Assembly (NCBI RefSeq): GCF_000014805.1
Contig: NC_008570.1
Span: forward strand, 1,617,001 to 1,681,000
Source: Aeromonas hydrophila subsp. hydrophila ATCC 7966
Lineage (GTDB): Bacteria; Pseudomonadota; Gammaproteobacteria; Enterobacterales; Aeromonadaceae
Reading direction: 5' to 3'
Length of the DNA stretch: 64,000 nt
The notes under the pieces are model-generated. The model saw nothing but the letters and a program-made list of their open reading frames with translations, was not told the origin of the DNA and ran no database searches. Below, piece after piece: positions 9,878-20,300 of this stretch. Position numbers and translations under genes: made by a program. The first letter of the stretch is position 1. Each line of letters starts with the position of its first letter.

Positions 9878-10558
9878 ATGGTTAAATCCTTCTTTGTCAC
9901 CGGCACCGATACCGATGTGGGCAAGACGCTGGTCGCCCGCACCCTGCTGCTGGAATTCGCCGCGCACGGTCTGCGCTGCGCCGGTTACAAACCCATCTCC
10001 GCCGGCTGTGCCCGCACCCCGGACGGGCTGCGCAATCTTGATGCCGTGCTGCTGCAGGAGGCGGCGAGCCTGCCGCTGCCCTACGATCTGGTCAATCCCT
10101 ACGCCTACGAGCCGCCCATCGCGCCCCATATCGCCGCCAGCGAAGCGCGCGATGCCATTACCCTGAAGGGGTTGTCGGACGGGCTGCGCCAGATTGAACA
10201 GGCGGGGGCCGAGCTGGTGGTGGTGGAGGGGGCGGGGGGCTGGTTCCTGCCGCTCGATCGCAAACATCTGTTGTCGGACTGGGTCAAGCAGGAGAACATG
10301 CCGGTCATCATGGTGGTGGGGGCCAAACTGGGCTGCCTCAACCATGCCCTGCTCACCTTCGCCGCCATTCGCAACAACAACCTGCCGGTGGCGGGCTGGG
10401 TCATCAACCGGCTGCACGGCTCCATGAGCCACTATCAGGAAAATCTGGACACCCTGCGGGGCTTGCTGCCGGCCCCGTTTTTGGGTGAAATACCCTTTGT
10501 AAACAATCCGCTCGAGGCTGATCTGCGCGGGCGACTCGACATTTCGCCCCTGCTCTGA
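9878..10558 (+). CDS. bioD: Dethiobiotin synthetase
   Basis: 226 residues, a P-loop ATPase that closes the ureido ring of dethiobiotin. The P-loop is TGTDTDVGKT near residues 8-17. Further motifs are KPISAGC, YAYEPPIAPHIAA and VVVEGAGGWFLPL, as in E. coli BioD. TTGAGGAGTC upstream gives a good ribosome binding site. It is the last gene of bioBFCD and ends 112 bp before htpX. Confidence 0.95.
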   Translation: MVKSFFVTGTDTDVGKTLVARTLLLEFAAHGLRCAGYKPISAGCARTPDGLRNLDAVLLQEAASLPLPYDLVNPYAYEPPIAPHIAASEARDAITLKGLSDGLRQIEQAGAELVVVEGAGGWFLPLDRKHLLSDWVKQENMPVIMVVGAKLGCLNHALLTFAAIRNNNLPVAGWVINRLHGSMSHYQENLDTLRGLLPAPFLGEIPFVNNPLEADLRGRLDISPLL

Positions 10559-10670
10559 ATCCGACATTCAGCGAACATTCATAGAAACTGTCTATTATGC
10601 GTGACAGGTGTGGCCCGACCGGCAGCGAACTGGTGACGGGCCACGCGTCCATATCTCACAAGGAGTCAAT

Positions 10671-11543
10671 ATGAAGCGAATTATGCTATTCCTGGTGACC
10701 AACCTGGCCGTCATGCTGGTGCTGGGGGTGGTACTCAATATCCTGTTCTCGGTTCTGGGGATCAACAAGTCCAGCATTTCCGGTCTGTTGGTGTTCTGCG
10801 CCGTGTTCGGTTTTGGGGGTTCCTTTATCTCCTTGCTGATGTCCAAGTGGATGGCCAAGCGCAGCTATGGCGTCCAGGTCATCGAGCAACCCCGTAACGA
10901 GACCGAGCACTGGCTGGTCAGTACCGTGGCCCGTCAGGCCCGTGAAGCGGGCATCAAGATGCCGGAAGTGGGGATCTACGACTCCCCCGAGATGAACGCC
11001 TTCGCCACCGGCGCCCGCCGTGACGACTCGCTGGTCGCCGTGTCGTCCGGTCTGCTCTACAGCATGAGCCGTGACGAGGCGGAAGCCGTGCTGGCCCACG
11101 AGGTGAGCCACGTGGCCAACGGCGACATGGTGACCCTGACCCTGATCCAGGGGGTAGTGAACACCTTCGTGATGTTCTTCGCCCGCATCGTGGCCGGCGT
11201 CATCAGCAACTTCTTCAGCTCCAATAATGATGAAGAGAGCAGCAGCACCGGTGGTTTTGCCTACATGATCACCGTGTTCGTGCTGGAGATGCTGTTCGGC
11301 GTGCTGGCCTCCATCATCGTCATGTGGTTCAGCCGTCAGCGTGAATTCCGCGCCGACGCCGGTGCCGCCAAGCTGGCCGGTCGTGACAAGATGATCGCCG
11401 CGCTCCAGCGCCTCTCCCGCGGCGCCGAGCCGCAGCTGGAAGGCTCCATGATGGCGTTCGGCATCAACGGCAAGCGTTCCATGAGCGAGCTGTTCATGAG
11501 CCACCCGCCCATCGAGCAGCGCATCGCCGCCCTGCGCGGTTAA
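10671..11543 (+). CDS. htpX: Membrane zinc metalloprotease HtpX
   Basis: 290 residues (E. coli 293), an M48 protease for membrane protein quality control. Two N-terminal membrane segments (about 4-27 and 37-58) precede the zinc motif [12 protein letters not shown] (HEVSH at 143-147). The third ligand is in [20 protein letters not shown] further pair of hydrophobic segments lies about 160-220. The ATG at 10671 follows AAGGAG. No sigma-32 promoter was seen in the 112-bp leader. Confidence 0.95.
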   Translation: MKRIMLFLVTNLAVMLVLGVVLNILFSVLGINKSSISGLLVFCAVFGFGGSFISLLMSKWMAKRSYGVQVIEQPRNETEHWLVSTVARQAREAGIKMPEVGIYDSPEMNAFATGARRDDSLVAVSSGLLYSMSRDEAEAVLAHEVSHVANGDMVTLTLIQGVVNTFVMFFARIVAGVISNFFSSNNDEESSSTGGFAYMITVFVLEMLFGVLASIIVMWFSRQREFRADAGAAKLAGRDKMIAALQRLSRGAEPQLEGSMMAFGINGKRSMSELFMSHPPIEQRIAALRG

Positions 11544-11559
11544 GCGTACCGTACCAATG

Positions 11560-11587
11560 AAAACGGCTGCCCTCGGGCAGCCGTTTT
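11560..11587. terminator. Bidirectional terminator between htpX and the chemoreceptor gene
   Basis: A stem of about 12-13 bp, AAAACGGCTGCCC / GGGCAGCCGTTTT, flanked by A and T runs, lies between convergent genes. Confidence 0.85.
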
Positions 11588-11604
11588 GCTTTGTGCGCTT
11601 TGCG

Positions 11605-13317
11605 CTACAGCTTGAAGTGGGCCATCTCCTGGCGCAGCAGCCGTGACAGCTGCTTGAGCTTGGCCGCCTCCTGCGAGACGTGGCGGGCGGCATCCCCCGA
11701 CTGCTCGGAGAGGGAGGTGATGTTGCCGACGGTGGAGACCACCTCGTTGGCGGCGGTGGACTGCTCGCGCAGGGTGTGGCTGATCTCCCCCATCAGGCCG
11801 GTCAGGTTGGCTGCGTGGTTCTGGATGCTGGCGATGGCCTCGCCGGTCTGGCTGGCCAGGCTCACCCCGCGGGAGACGTTGTTGACCGTGTTCTCCATGC
11901 TGCGGATGGAGGCATCCGCCCCGCTCTGGATCTTGCCGATCATGCCGGTGATCTGCTGGGTGGAGGCGGCCGAGCGGCTGGCGAGGTTGCGTACCTCGTC
12001 GGCCACCACCGCGAAGCCGCGCCCCTGCTCGCCGGCCCGGGCCGCCTCGATGGCGGCGTTGAGGGCCAGCAGGTTGGTCTGATCGGCGATGCCGCGGATC
12101 ACCTCGATGATCTCCGAGATCTGCTGGGTATGGCTGTTGAGATCCGCGATGCTGCTGGCGGCGTTGGAGACGGTATCCGAGATGCTTTGGATGCTGTCGA
12201 GGGTCTGCTTGATGACCCCTGAGCCTTCCGCCAGGGTGTTGGCGGAGACCTTGCTCAGCTCGTCGGCGTGGGTGGCGTTGTCAGAGAGATGGCTGATGCT
12301 CACCACCAGCTCCTCGATGGCGGCCGCCATGGTCTGGGTGCTGGTCTGCTGGGAGGTGGCGAACTGGGCGGTCTGCTCCGCTATCTGGGCGATGCTGTCG
12401 GCCGAGCCGGAGAGCTCTTCGCTGGAGTGGGAGACCTGGGCGATGATCCCCTTGAGGGTGCCCTGCATGGTGGCGAGCAGGCCGATCAGGCTCTCCTTGG
12501 CACCGGCCGGCACCTTGATGGGCTGGGAGAAGTCCCCCTCGGCCAGGTGGTTGAGATCGCTTCTGAGCTGGCTGACCGAGGTGCCGACCAGGTCGAGCAG
12601 CGCCTTGTAGGTGCGCCAGAGGAAGAACATCAACACCAGGCCGAGCGCAATGAACAGGTAGCGCAACATGGCGGACTGGCTGGCGGCGTCGTCCACCGCC
12701 TGCTGGGTGCGGTGTTCCATCAGGACGTAGAAGTCGTCGATGGGTGACATGATGCGTCCCTTGTTCTGGTGATAGGCCTTGTCATGCATCATGGCGATGG
12801 CCTTTTGCTGGTTGGCGGCCAGATCGCCGTCTGTCTGCTGCACCAGCTTGAAGGCGGCCACCTCGGTGTTGACCAGGGCATCCGAGTTGTTCTTGGCCTC
12901 GTTGAGCTTGGCCAGCTCCTCCTCGGTAAAGCCGGTGTCCTTCATCAGGTCGATGAGGCCACGACGCACCTGGCTGTCGGGCCGCGGGTTCTGGCCGTTG
13001 GCGGCGACGAAGTCCCAGTAGATGCGGTTGTAGCCCTGCGGCCGGTTCTGCTCCCCGTTGCGAATGGCCAGGATCCGCATGTACTGCTGTTCGTAGGCCG
13101 GATCCTTGGTGATCACGTAGGTGCGGCCGAGGCGGGTCAGGTCGTCGGAGGATTGCCGCAGTTCATCGGCCAGCAGATAGGATTGATAGCGTTGCTGATA
13201 GCTCTGCTCGAGTTGCGTCCCTGACCAGCTGTAGGCAAAAAATACCAGCGACAGCAGGATCAGGGTGACGACGGAGAGCAGCAGGTTGAGCTGAAAGGCG
13301 GGTCTGTTCTGTTCCAT
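11605..13317 (-). CDS. Methyl-accepting chemotaxis protein
   Basis: 570 residues. TM1 is about 10-29, a helical periplasmic sensor region about 31-217, TM2 about 218-236, then HAMP about 237-290 and the cytoplasmic signalling hairpin. The hairpin tip is the highly conserved stretch about 403-446 ([33 protein letters not shown]), which contacts CheA and CheW. The protein ends in AHFKL, with no NWETF-like pentapeptide, so methylation enzymes must reach it without that tether. The ligand is unknown. It is a single-gene unit facing htpX. Confidence 0.93.
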   Translation of the reverse strand: MEQNRPAFQLNLLLSVVTLILLSLVFFAYSWSGTQLEQSYQQRYQSYLLADELRQSSDDLTRLGRTYVITKDPAYEQQYMRILAIRNGEQNRPQGYNRIYWDFVAANGQNPRPDSQVRRGLIDLMKDTGFTEEELAKLNEAKNNSDALVNTEVAAFKLVQQTDGDLAANQQKAIAMMHDKAYHQNKGRIMSPIDDFYVLMEHRTQQAVDDAASQSAMLRYLFIALGLVLMFFLWRTYKALLDLVGTSVSQLRSDLNHLAEGDFSQPIKVPAGAKESLIGLLATMQGTLKGIIAQVSHSSEELSGSADSIAQIAEQTAQFATSQQTSTQTMAAAIEELVVSISHLSDNATHADELSKVSANTLAEGSGVIKQTLDSIQSISDTVSNAASSIADLNSHTQQISEIIEVIRGIADQTNLLALNAAIEAARAGEQGRGFAVVADEVRNLASRSAASTQQITGMIGKIQSGADASIRSMENTVNNVSRGVSLASQTGEAIASIQNHAANLTGLMGEISHTLREQSTAANEVVSTVGNITSLSEQSGDAARHVSQEAAKLKQLSRLLRQEMAHFKL

Positions 13318-13486
13318 GGTTTGAGCGTCCTTATTCTCACCGGATAACCCCCTTGGTCAGACGGCAAAGGCCGCTACGTCGGAGGGGTTTTGTTGTTGTT
13401 GCTGTGAGTATAGGAGCGGGGCCCGGCAAGGTTGCGGGGGTTTGGCGAAAAGGTGGAGGCGAGGGAGAGCGTACCGAAACAGGGAG

Positions 13487-13514
13487 AAAACGGCCGGGAG
13501 CGGGCCCCCGGCCG
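13487..13514 (-). terminator. Terminator of the MOSC-reductase gene
   Basis: An 8-bp GC stem CGGCCGGG / CCCGGCCG (13491-13498 with 13507-13514). On the minus strand it is followed by TTTTCTCCC. Confidence 0.7.
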
Positions 13515-13539
13515 GTGGGGTTATCGCTGCTCGATCACC

Positions 13540-15354
13540 TTATTTGATGACAAGGTCGGTGAGCGGCACGGCGCAGCAGGTGAGGATCTTGCCCTCGGCC
13601 CGTTCGGCGGCGGTGATGGCCGGGGCATCGGGGTGATCCACCTCGCCCTCGAGCAGGGTCTGCTTGCAACTGCCGCAGATGCCGGCGCGGCAGCTCCAGG
13701 GCAGATCCACCCCTTGCTTGTGGGCCTGATCCAGCACGGTACCCTGATTGTTGCCGGCAAAACTCTGCTTGCCGATGCGCAGTTGCACCGCCTGGTGGGG
13801 GCGCGCCACCGAGAGGATGGCGCCGCCAAAGCTCTCCTGACGGATCCGCTCGGCGGGCACGCCAAGGGCGACCAGTCTGGCGGCCGCATCGGCCATAAAG
13901 CCGTGGGGGCCGCAGATAAACACCTCCCGTTCGGCAAGCTGCTTGACCTGTTTGAGGTGATCATCGCCGAGTCGCCCCTTGAGCCCCTGCCAGTGCGTAT
14001 CGGGTTGGCTCAGGATCAGGGTGAGAGTCATCCCCTGCTGCGCCAGGGCGTGCAGTTCGCCGGCGGCGGGAATGTCCGCCTCGCTGCGGCACAGGTGCAT
14101 AAAGTGCACATCGCCAAGTTCCCCGCGCAAGGCCAGAGTGCGGGCAATGGAGAGCATGGGAGTGACCCCCGAGCCTGCCGAGAGCAGCAGCAGGGAGCGC
14201 CCGGTGCCTAAATGAAACTCGCCCGCCGGCGCTGCGGCCAGCAACCGGTCACCGGGTTGCAACTGCTGGTGCAGCCAGTGGGAGATGCGACCGCCCCCCA
14301 CCTTCTTGACGCTGATGCTGTAACGCTCGGGCCGCTCCGGCGTGGAGCTCAGGGTATAGCGGCGCTGCAGACGCTCGCGCCGCAGACCCAGGCCAATGTC
14401 CAGGCTGATGGGCAGATGCTGGCCCGGCAGATAGTCGGGCAGGGGCTCGCCATCGGCCGCCTCAAACCAGAAGGTCTCCAGATCCCGCGCCAGCGGCTCG
14501 CGGGCCACGCACACCAGCTCCCGTTTTTTCGGGGCCGCGTTGGGGTAGACGGGGGCGCGGGCGCGCTCCAGCACCTCTATCTCGCTGCCCGCCTCAATCC
14601 AACCCTCGTTAAGGGCCACCAGGTTCTGGCCGAAGTAGACCTCGCCATCCTCGCCGCGCCGGTAGCGGGTGAGGGTGGCCAGCGGCTCCTTGAGGGCATT
14701 GAAGCGATCCGTACCCGGCTCCACCGTGGTCATGATGCAGCGGCTGCAGGGCTTGGCGACCCGAAACTCCACCTCGCCGATGCGGATCCGCTTCCAGCCG
14801 TCCTCCTCGAAGGGGAGGGTGCCGCTCGCTACCAGGTTGGTACGAAACTGGCTCATCTGGTGCAACGCGTCGGATCTCAGGTTGAGATCCTCAAGCGAGG
14901 CCTGGCTTATCAGCAGCAGCGGATAGCCATCGGCAAAGCTGACCCGGGTGCCGGTCTTTTCCCGAAAGCGGGCGGACTCTTCACCGAGCCAGAGCAGTTG
15001 AACCGGCTCCCCCGCCACCTGGCTCAGCCACTGATCGGCTTGGGGCTGGGTCTGCAGGGCGCTGAAGCTGTCGCTCCAGACCCCGGTGGCCCGAGGCGTG
15101 CGGGAAAACTCCCGCTCTTGCAGGATGAGGGGGTCAAGGCCCGGATAGCGCAGCTGCAGACCGCCCTCGATGGGAGTGGCCACTACCTGCTGCAACTGGG
15201 GATGGGTGCGAGCGGTGATGAAGCTGCCGTCCGGTTTGACCACCATGTAGCGGCGATCCCCCTGCAGCCCCTCTTCGGTGACCAGGGCGCGGGTCAGTGG
15301 CATGCCTGCCGTCGACTTGATGGGATAGAGATGAATGCTGGCGAGCTTGGGCAT
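13540..15354 (-). CDS. MOSC domain / ferredoxin-NAD(P)H reductase / 2Fe-2S ferredoxin fusion
   Basis: 604 residues from ATG 15352-15354. Residues about 1-270 are a YcbX-like MOSC N-terminal barrel plus MOSC core, with the likely molybdenum-cofactor cysteine in KPCSRCIMTTVEPGTDRF. Residues about 290-520 are an FAD/NAD(P)H reductase module (RRYTLSSTP, LLSAGSGVTPMLSI, VFICGPHGFM). The C-terminal 85 residues are a plant-type 2Fe-2S ferredoxin (CRAGICGSCKQTLLEGE). E. coli YcbX has only MOSC plus ferredoxin and borrows a reductase, so this protein carries its own electron supply. A role in reducing N-hydroxylated bases is inferred from YcbX. Confidence 0.88.
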   Translation of the reverse strand: MPKLASIHLYPIKSTAGMPLTRALVTEEGLQGDRRYMVVKPDGSFITARTHPQLQQVVATPIEGGLQLRYPGLDPLILQEREFSRTPRATGVWSDSFSALQTQPQADQWLSQVAGEPVQLLWLGEESARFREKTGTRVSFADGYPLLLISQASLEDLNLRSDALHQMSQFRTNLVASGTLPFEEDGWKRIRIGEVEFRVAKPCSRCIMTTVEPGTDRFNALKEPLATLTRYRRGEDGEVYFGQNLVALNEGWIEAGSEIEVLERARAPVYPNAAPKKRELVCVAREPLARDLETFWFEAADGEPLPDYLPGQHLPISLDIGLGLRRERLQRRYTLSSTPERPERYSISVKKVGGGRISHWLHQQLQPGDRLLAAAPAGEFHLGTGRSLLLLSAGSGVTPMLSIARTLALRGELGDVHFMHLCRSEADIPAAGELHALAQQGMTLTLILSQPDTHWQGLKGRLGDDHLKQVKQLAEREVFICGPHGFMADAAARLVALGVPAERIRQESFGGAILSVARPHQAVQLRIGKQSFAGNNQGTVLDQAHKQGVDLPWSCRAGICGSCKQTLLEGEVDHPDAPAITAAERAEGKILTCCAVPLTDLVIK

Positions 15355-15744
15355 GGCCGGGTCCTTGTGCTGTGGTGGTTCCAGTGCAGGAGACAAGATA
15401 ACGGGAGCTGTTCCGTGCAGCAATCGTTGCAGCGGGGCGGCCTGATGCGCCCAGCCCACGGGGCCCGACAACGGCGTGGCGTTGCTTGCGGGGCGCGAGT
15501 CCGAGCGGTGACTCCAGCAGACGGGCAAGATGTTACACGGGTCACGTTGTGCACTCCATACCTCATAAAGTGCAACATTTTTTGATCCTGATCCGTCATT
15601 CGGTACACAAATCAGTCCATTATCGAGTCAGCTTCCAGTTTCTAACGCTTTCGCTTCTTCCCCCTCCGGCCACCGTCTGCCCAGGCAAAACGGTATCAAG
15701 CGCCATCGGATGGGGCCTGTCACACAAAAAGAAGAAAGCAATGT
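15355..15744. promoter_or_regulatory. Divergent intergenic region with FNR-like box
   Basis: The gap separates the MOSC fusion from the iron-sulfur flavoprotein gene. TTGATCCTGATCCG at 15582-15595 matches the FNR consensus (TTGAT-N4-ATCAA) at 8 of 10 positions. It lies about 150 bp upstream of an operon expected to work without oxygen. No other gene is visible. Confidence 0.5.
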
Positions 15745-17391
15745 ATGAGCAAACAACTGGATATGACCCCACAGCCGGATCTCTCCCAGAAAACGGGAAC
15801 AGGCCCGGTCCGTACTCGGCTACCCGTTTGGCGGCCGGCCCTGCCACCTTGCAACCATGCCTGCCCGGCTGGCGAGAACATCCAGGCCTGGCTTGCCCTG
15901 GCCGAAGCGGGCCGCTTTGAGGCGGCCTGGCAACGACTGATCGAAGAAAATCCCCTGCCTGCAGTCCACGGGCGGGTCTGTTATCACCCCTGCGAAACGG
16001 CCTGCAACCGCGCTCAGGTGGATGATGCCGTCTCCATTCATGCCATCGAGCGTTTTCTCGGCGACGAGGCGCTGGCCCGTGGCTGGCAGCCTGCACCGCC
16101 CGCGCCCGCCAGCGGCAAGAAGGTGCTGGTGATCGGTGCCGGCCCCTCCGGCCTTTCTTGTGCCTGGCACCTCAACCGGCTCGGCCATCAGGTAGAGATC
16201 CGCGAGGCGGGCCCGCTTGCCGGCGGCATGCTGCGCTTTGGCATTCCCGCCTACCGCCTGCCCCGTGACATACTGGATCGGGAGGTGGCCCGCATCGTCG
16301 CTGCCGGGGTGACGCTGACTCTCAACCACAAGGTGGAAGACGTGCTCAAGGCACGCGACGAGGGGGGCTTTGACGCCGTCTTCATGGCCATCGGCGCCCA
16401 TCTGGCCAAGCGGGTCGACATTCCGGCCCGCGAGGCGGGCAAGATCCTCGATGCGGTGAGCTTCCTCGAGCAGGCCAGCCTGGCGGAGGAGCAAGGCTTG
16501 CCGCCACCCAAACTGGGACGACGGGTGGCCATCTACGGTGGCGGCAACACCGCCATGGACGCGGCCCGTACCGCCCGCCGCCTCGGGGTCGAAGAGGCAA
16601 TGATCATCTATCGCCGCGACCGGGACCATATGCCGGCCCACGCCTTCGAAGCCGACGAGGCCGAGGAGGAGGGGATCAAGATCAACTGGCTGCGCACCAT
16701 CCGTCAGCTCGACAGCACCAATATCGAAGTGGAGGTGATGGCGCTGGATGCCGAGGGCAAGCCGGTGCCCACCGGCCAGTTCGAAACCCTCGAAGCGGAC
16801 TCCCTCATTCTGGCGCTGGGTCAGGAGGTGGACTTGAGCGTGCTGGAGAGCATCCCCGGCGTGCGGGTCAACAAGGAGGGAGTGGTGCAGGTTGGCGAGA
16901 ACCTGATGACGGACGTGCCGGGCCTCTTTGCCGGCGGTGACATGGTGCCCTCCGAGCGTACCGTCACCATCGCCACCGGCCACGGCAAGAAGGCGGCGCG
17001 CCATATGGATGCCTGGCTGCGCGGTCGCCTCTACCACAAACCGCTCTCCTACCCGCTGGTGGGGCCGGAGCAGTTGCAGCTCTGGTTCCAGACCCATGCC
17101 CCCGCCAGCAGCCAGCCGGTCAAACCGCCCTCGGCGCGGGACGACTTTGGCGAGATCATCGGCGGACTGGACGAGACTGCGGCCCGCTACGAGGCGGCGC
17201 GCTGCTACTCCTGCGGCAACTGCTTCGAGTGCGACGGCTGCTATGGCAGCTGCCCCGAGCAGGCCATCGCCAAGCTGGGGCCGGGTCTGGGGTATCAGGT
17301 GGATGCCGAACTCTGCACCGGTTGCGGTGCCTGCCATGACCAGTGTCCCTGCCACGCCATCGAGCTGCGCCAACCGGAGGAGTCCCAATGA
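15745..17391 (+). CDS. GltD-like NAD(P)-binding iron-sulfur flavoprotein with C-terminal ferredoxin
   Basis: 548 residues. The N-terminal third has the cysteine pattern of glutamate synthase small subunits (CNHACPAGENIQAW, CYHPCETACNR). Next come an FAD Rossmann fold (VLVIGAGPSGLSCAWHL) and an NAD(P) Rossmann fold (VAIYGGGNTAMDAARTARR). The C-terminal 70 residues form a cysteine-rich ferredoxin part (CYSCGNCFECDGCYGSCPEQA and CTGCGACHDQCPCHA) suggesting [4Fe-4S] clusters. It overlaps nifJ by 4 nt, so the two are probably translationally coupled. I infer electron transfer between the oxidoreductase and NAD(P)H, in a direction the sequence cannot show. Confidence 0.85.
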   Translation: MSKQLDMTPQPDLSQKTGTGPVRTRLPVWRPALPPCNHACPAGENIQAWLALAEAGRFEAAWQRLIEENPLPAVHGRVCYHPCETACNRAQVDDAVSIHAIERFLGDEALARGWQPAPPAPASGKKVLVIGAGPSGLSCAWHLNRLGHQVEIREAGPLAGGMLRFGIPAYRLPRDILDREVARIVAAGVTLTLNHKVEDVLKARDEGGFDAVFMAIGAHLAKRVDIPAREAGKILDAVSFLEQASLAEEQGLPPPKLGRRVAIYGGGNTAMDAARTARRLGVEEAMIIYRRDRDHMPAHAFEADEAEEEGIKINWLRTIRQLDSTNIEVEVMALDAEGKPVPTGQFETLEADSLILALGQEVDLSVLESIPGVRVNKEGVVQVGENLMTDVPGLFAGGDMVPSERTVTIATGHGKKAARHMDAWLRGRLYHKPLSYPLVGPEQLQLWFQTHAPASSQPVKPPSARDDFGEIIGGLDETAARYEAARCYSCGNCFECDGCYGSCPEQAIAKLGPGLGYQVDAELCTGCGACHDQCPCHAIELRQPEESQ

Positions 17392-20300
17392 AACATGAAT
17401 TGATCATGGTCGACGGCAACGAAGCCGCGGCCCGGGTGGCGTATCAGCTGAGCGAAGTGTGTGCCATCTACCCCATCACCCCGAGCTCGACCATGGCCGA
17501 ACTGGCCGACGCCTGGGCCGCGGAGGGGCAGACCAACCTGTGGGGCAACATCCCCACAGTCGTGGAGATGCAGAGTGAAGGGGGAGCGGCCGGCACGGTG
17601 CACGGCGCCCTGCAGGCGGGGGCGCTGGCCACCACCTTCACCGCCAGCCAGGGGCTGATGCTGATGCTGCCCAACATGTACAAGATCGCCGGTGAATTGA
17701 CCTCGGCGGTGTTCCATGTGGCGGCCCGATCCTTGGCGGCGCAGGGGCTGTCGATTTTTGGCGACCATCAGGACGTGATGGCGGCGCGCAGCACCGGTTT
17801 TGCCATGCTCGCCTCCGGCTCGGTGCAGGAGGCGCAGGACCTGGCCTTGGTCGCCCACAGCGTCACCCTGCAGTGCCGGGTGCCTTTCATCCACTTCTTC
17901 GACGGCTTTCGCACCTCCCACGAGGTGAACAAGATAGTCGCGCTGCACAAAGATGAAATTCGGGCGCTGATCGACAACGACTGGGTGCGCGCCCACCGTT
18001 CGCGGGCCCTCAACCCGGATCATCCGGTGATGCGCGGCACCGCCCAGAACCCCGACACCTATTTCCAGTCCCGCGAGAGCGTCAACCCCTTCTACGAGGC
18101 GGTGCCGGCACGGGTGCAACAGTGCATGGATAGCCTCGGCGAGCTGACCGGCCGTCACTACCGGCTGGTGGAGTATCACGGCGCCCCCGATGCCACCGAC
18201 GTCATCGTGTTGATGGGGTCGGGGGCGGCCACCGCCCGCACGACGGTGGATTGGCTCAACCAGCAGGATCGCAAGACCGGGGTGCTGGTCATTCGCCTCT
18301 ATCGCCCTTTCCCGGTACAGGCGCTGCTCGATGCGCTGCCCGAGAGCGTGCGGCGCATGGCGGTGCTGGATCGCACCAAGGAGCCGGGCGCCGGTGGCGA
18401 GCCGCTGCTGCTGGATGTGCAGAGCGCCCTCATCGACGGCTTGCAGCGCGGCCTTATCAAGCGGCTGCCCTGGCTCAGCGGTGGCCGCTATGGCCTCTCT
18501 TCCAAGGAGTTTACCCCCGCCATGTGTGCGGCGGTATTCGAGGAGCTGGCCTGTGACGCGCCGCGCCCGCGCTTTACCGTGGGGATAGTGGACGACGTTT
18601 CCGGCCTCAGTCTGGCCTGGCACCCAATCGGCGATCTGGAGCCTGCCAGCCGGGTGCGGGCGCTCTTCTTTGGTCTCGGTGCCGACGGCACCGTGGGCGC
18701 CAACAAGAACAGCATCAAGATCATCGGCGAGCTGGAGGGGTTCCACGCCCAGGGTTACTTCGTCTACGACTCCAAGAAGTCGGGCTCGCGCACCGTCTCC
18801 CACCTGCGCTTTGGCCCCGAGCCCATCGACGCGCCCTGGCTTATCGAGCAGGCGAGCTTTATCGGTTGCCACCAGTGGGGTTTTGTCGAATCTGTGGATC
18901 TGCTGGAGTTTGCCGCCGAGGGGGCGACCCTGCTGCTCAATGCTCCCCATGAGCCCGACCGAGTCTGGGCCGAGCTGCCCGAGCGGCTGCGCGCCCGCAT
19001 CCGCGCCCTCAATATCCAGCTCTATTGCATCGACGGCGATCGGGTGGCCGAGCGCAACGGCATGGGCAATCGCATCAACACCATCATGCAGACCTGCTTC
19101 TTCGCCCTGGCCGGCATCTTGCCGCGGGATGAGGCGATTGCGCTGATCAAGGAGAGCATCGAGAAGAGCTATGCCCGCAAGGGGCCCGAGGTGGTGGCGC
19201 GCAACTTCGCGGCGGTAGATGACACCCTGGCCCATCTCCATCAGGTGGCCATCCCGGCCGGTGAGGAGCAGACCAGCGATTATCCGCTGCCGCTGGCGCC
19301 GGGTGGCAGCGAGTTTGTCCAGCGCGTCACCGGCGAGATGCTGGCGGGGCGTGGCGATCGCATCCCGGTCTCCATGCTGCCGGTGGACGGCACTTACCCC
19401 ACCGCCACCAGTCGCTTCGAGAAGCGCGATATCGCCCGCGAGATCCCGATTTGGCATTCGGATATCTGCATCCAGTGCGGCAACTGCGTCTTTGTCTGCC
19501 CCCACGCGGCGCTGCGGGCCAAGTTTTACCATCAGGACTGGCTGGCAACCGCCCCCGAGGCCGCCCAGTCGGTGCCTGTCACCGCCAAGGGCTTCCCCGA
19601 CAGCCGCTACACCCTGCAGCTCTATCCGGAGGATTGCACCGGTTGTGGTCAGTGCGTGAAGGCCTGTCCGGTGCGGGCCGGAGCGGATGAAAACGGTGAG
19701 GGCGAGCGTGCCATCGCCATGATGGACAAGGCGCCGCATCTGGCTGGCCAGAAACAGGCGCTGCGCTGGTTCGAGAGCCTGCCCTGGCCGGCCCGCGAGC
19801 GGGTGGATTTCTCCACCGTGCGCGGCACCCAGTTCCTCGAACCCCTGTTCGAGTTCTCCGGCGCCTGCGCCGGCTGTGGCGAGACCCCCTATCTCAAGCT
19901 GCTGACCCAGCTGTTTGGCGATCGCATGCTGGTGGCCAACGCCACCGGTTGCTCCTCCATCTATGGCGGCAACCTGCCGACCACCCCCTGGGCCAAGAAC
20001 GGCGAAGGAAAGGGGCCGGCCTGGTCGAACTCCCTGTTCGAGGACAACGCCGAGTTTGGCTTCGGTTTTCGTCTCACCGCCGATCAGCATCACGGTCAGG
20101 CGGTGGCAGCCTTGCAGGCGATGAAGGGGGAGATCGGGGTCGAGCTGGTGGAGACACTTGTCAGCGCCCCGCAGCGGCTGGAGTCGGAGATCCGCGCCCA
20201 GCGCACCCGGGTCGCGCAAGTGCGCGAGCGGCTGGAGGAGGTGAAATCCGGCAAGGCCCGCGAGCTGCTCTCGCTCATCGATCAGCTGGTGCGCCGCTCG

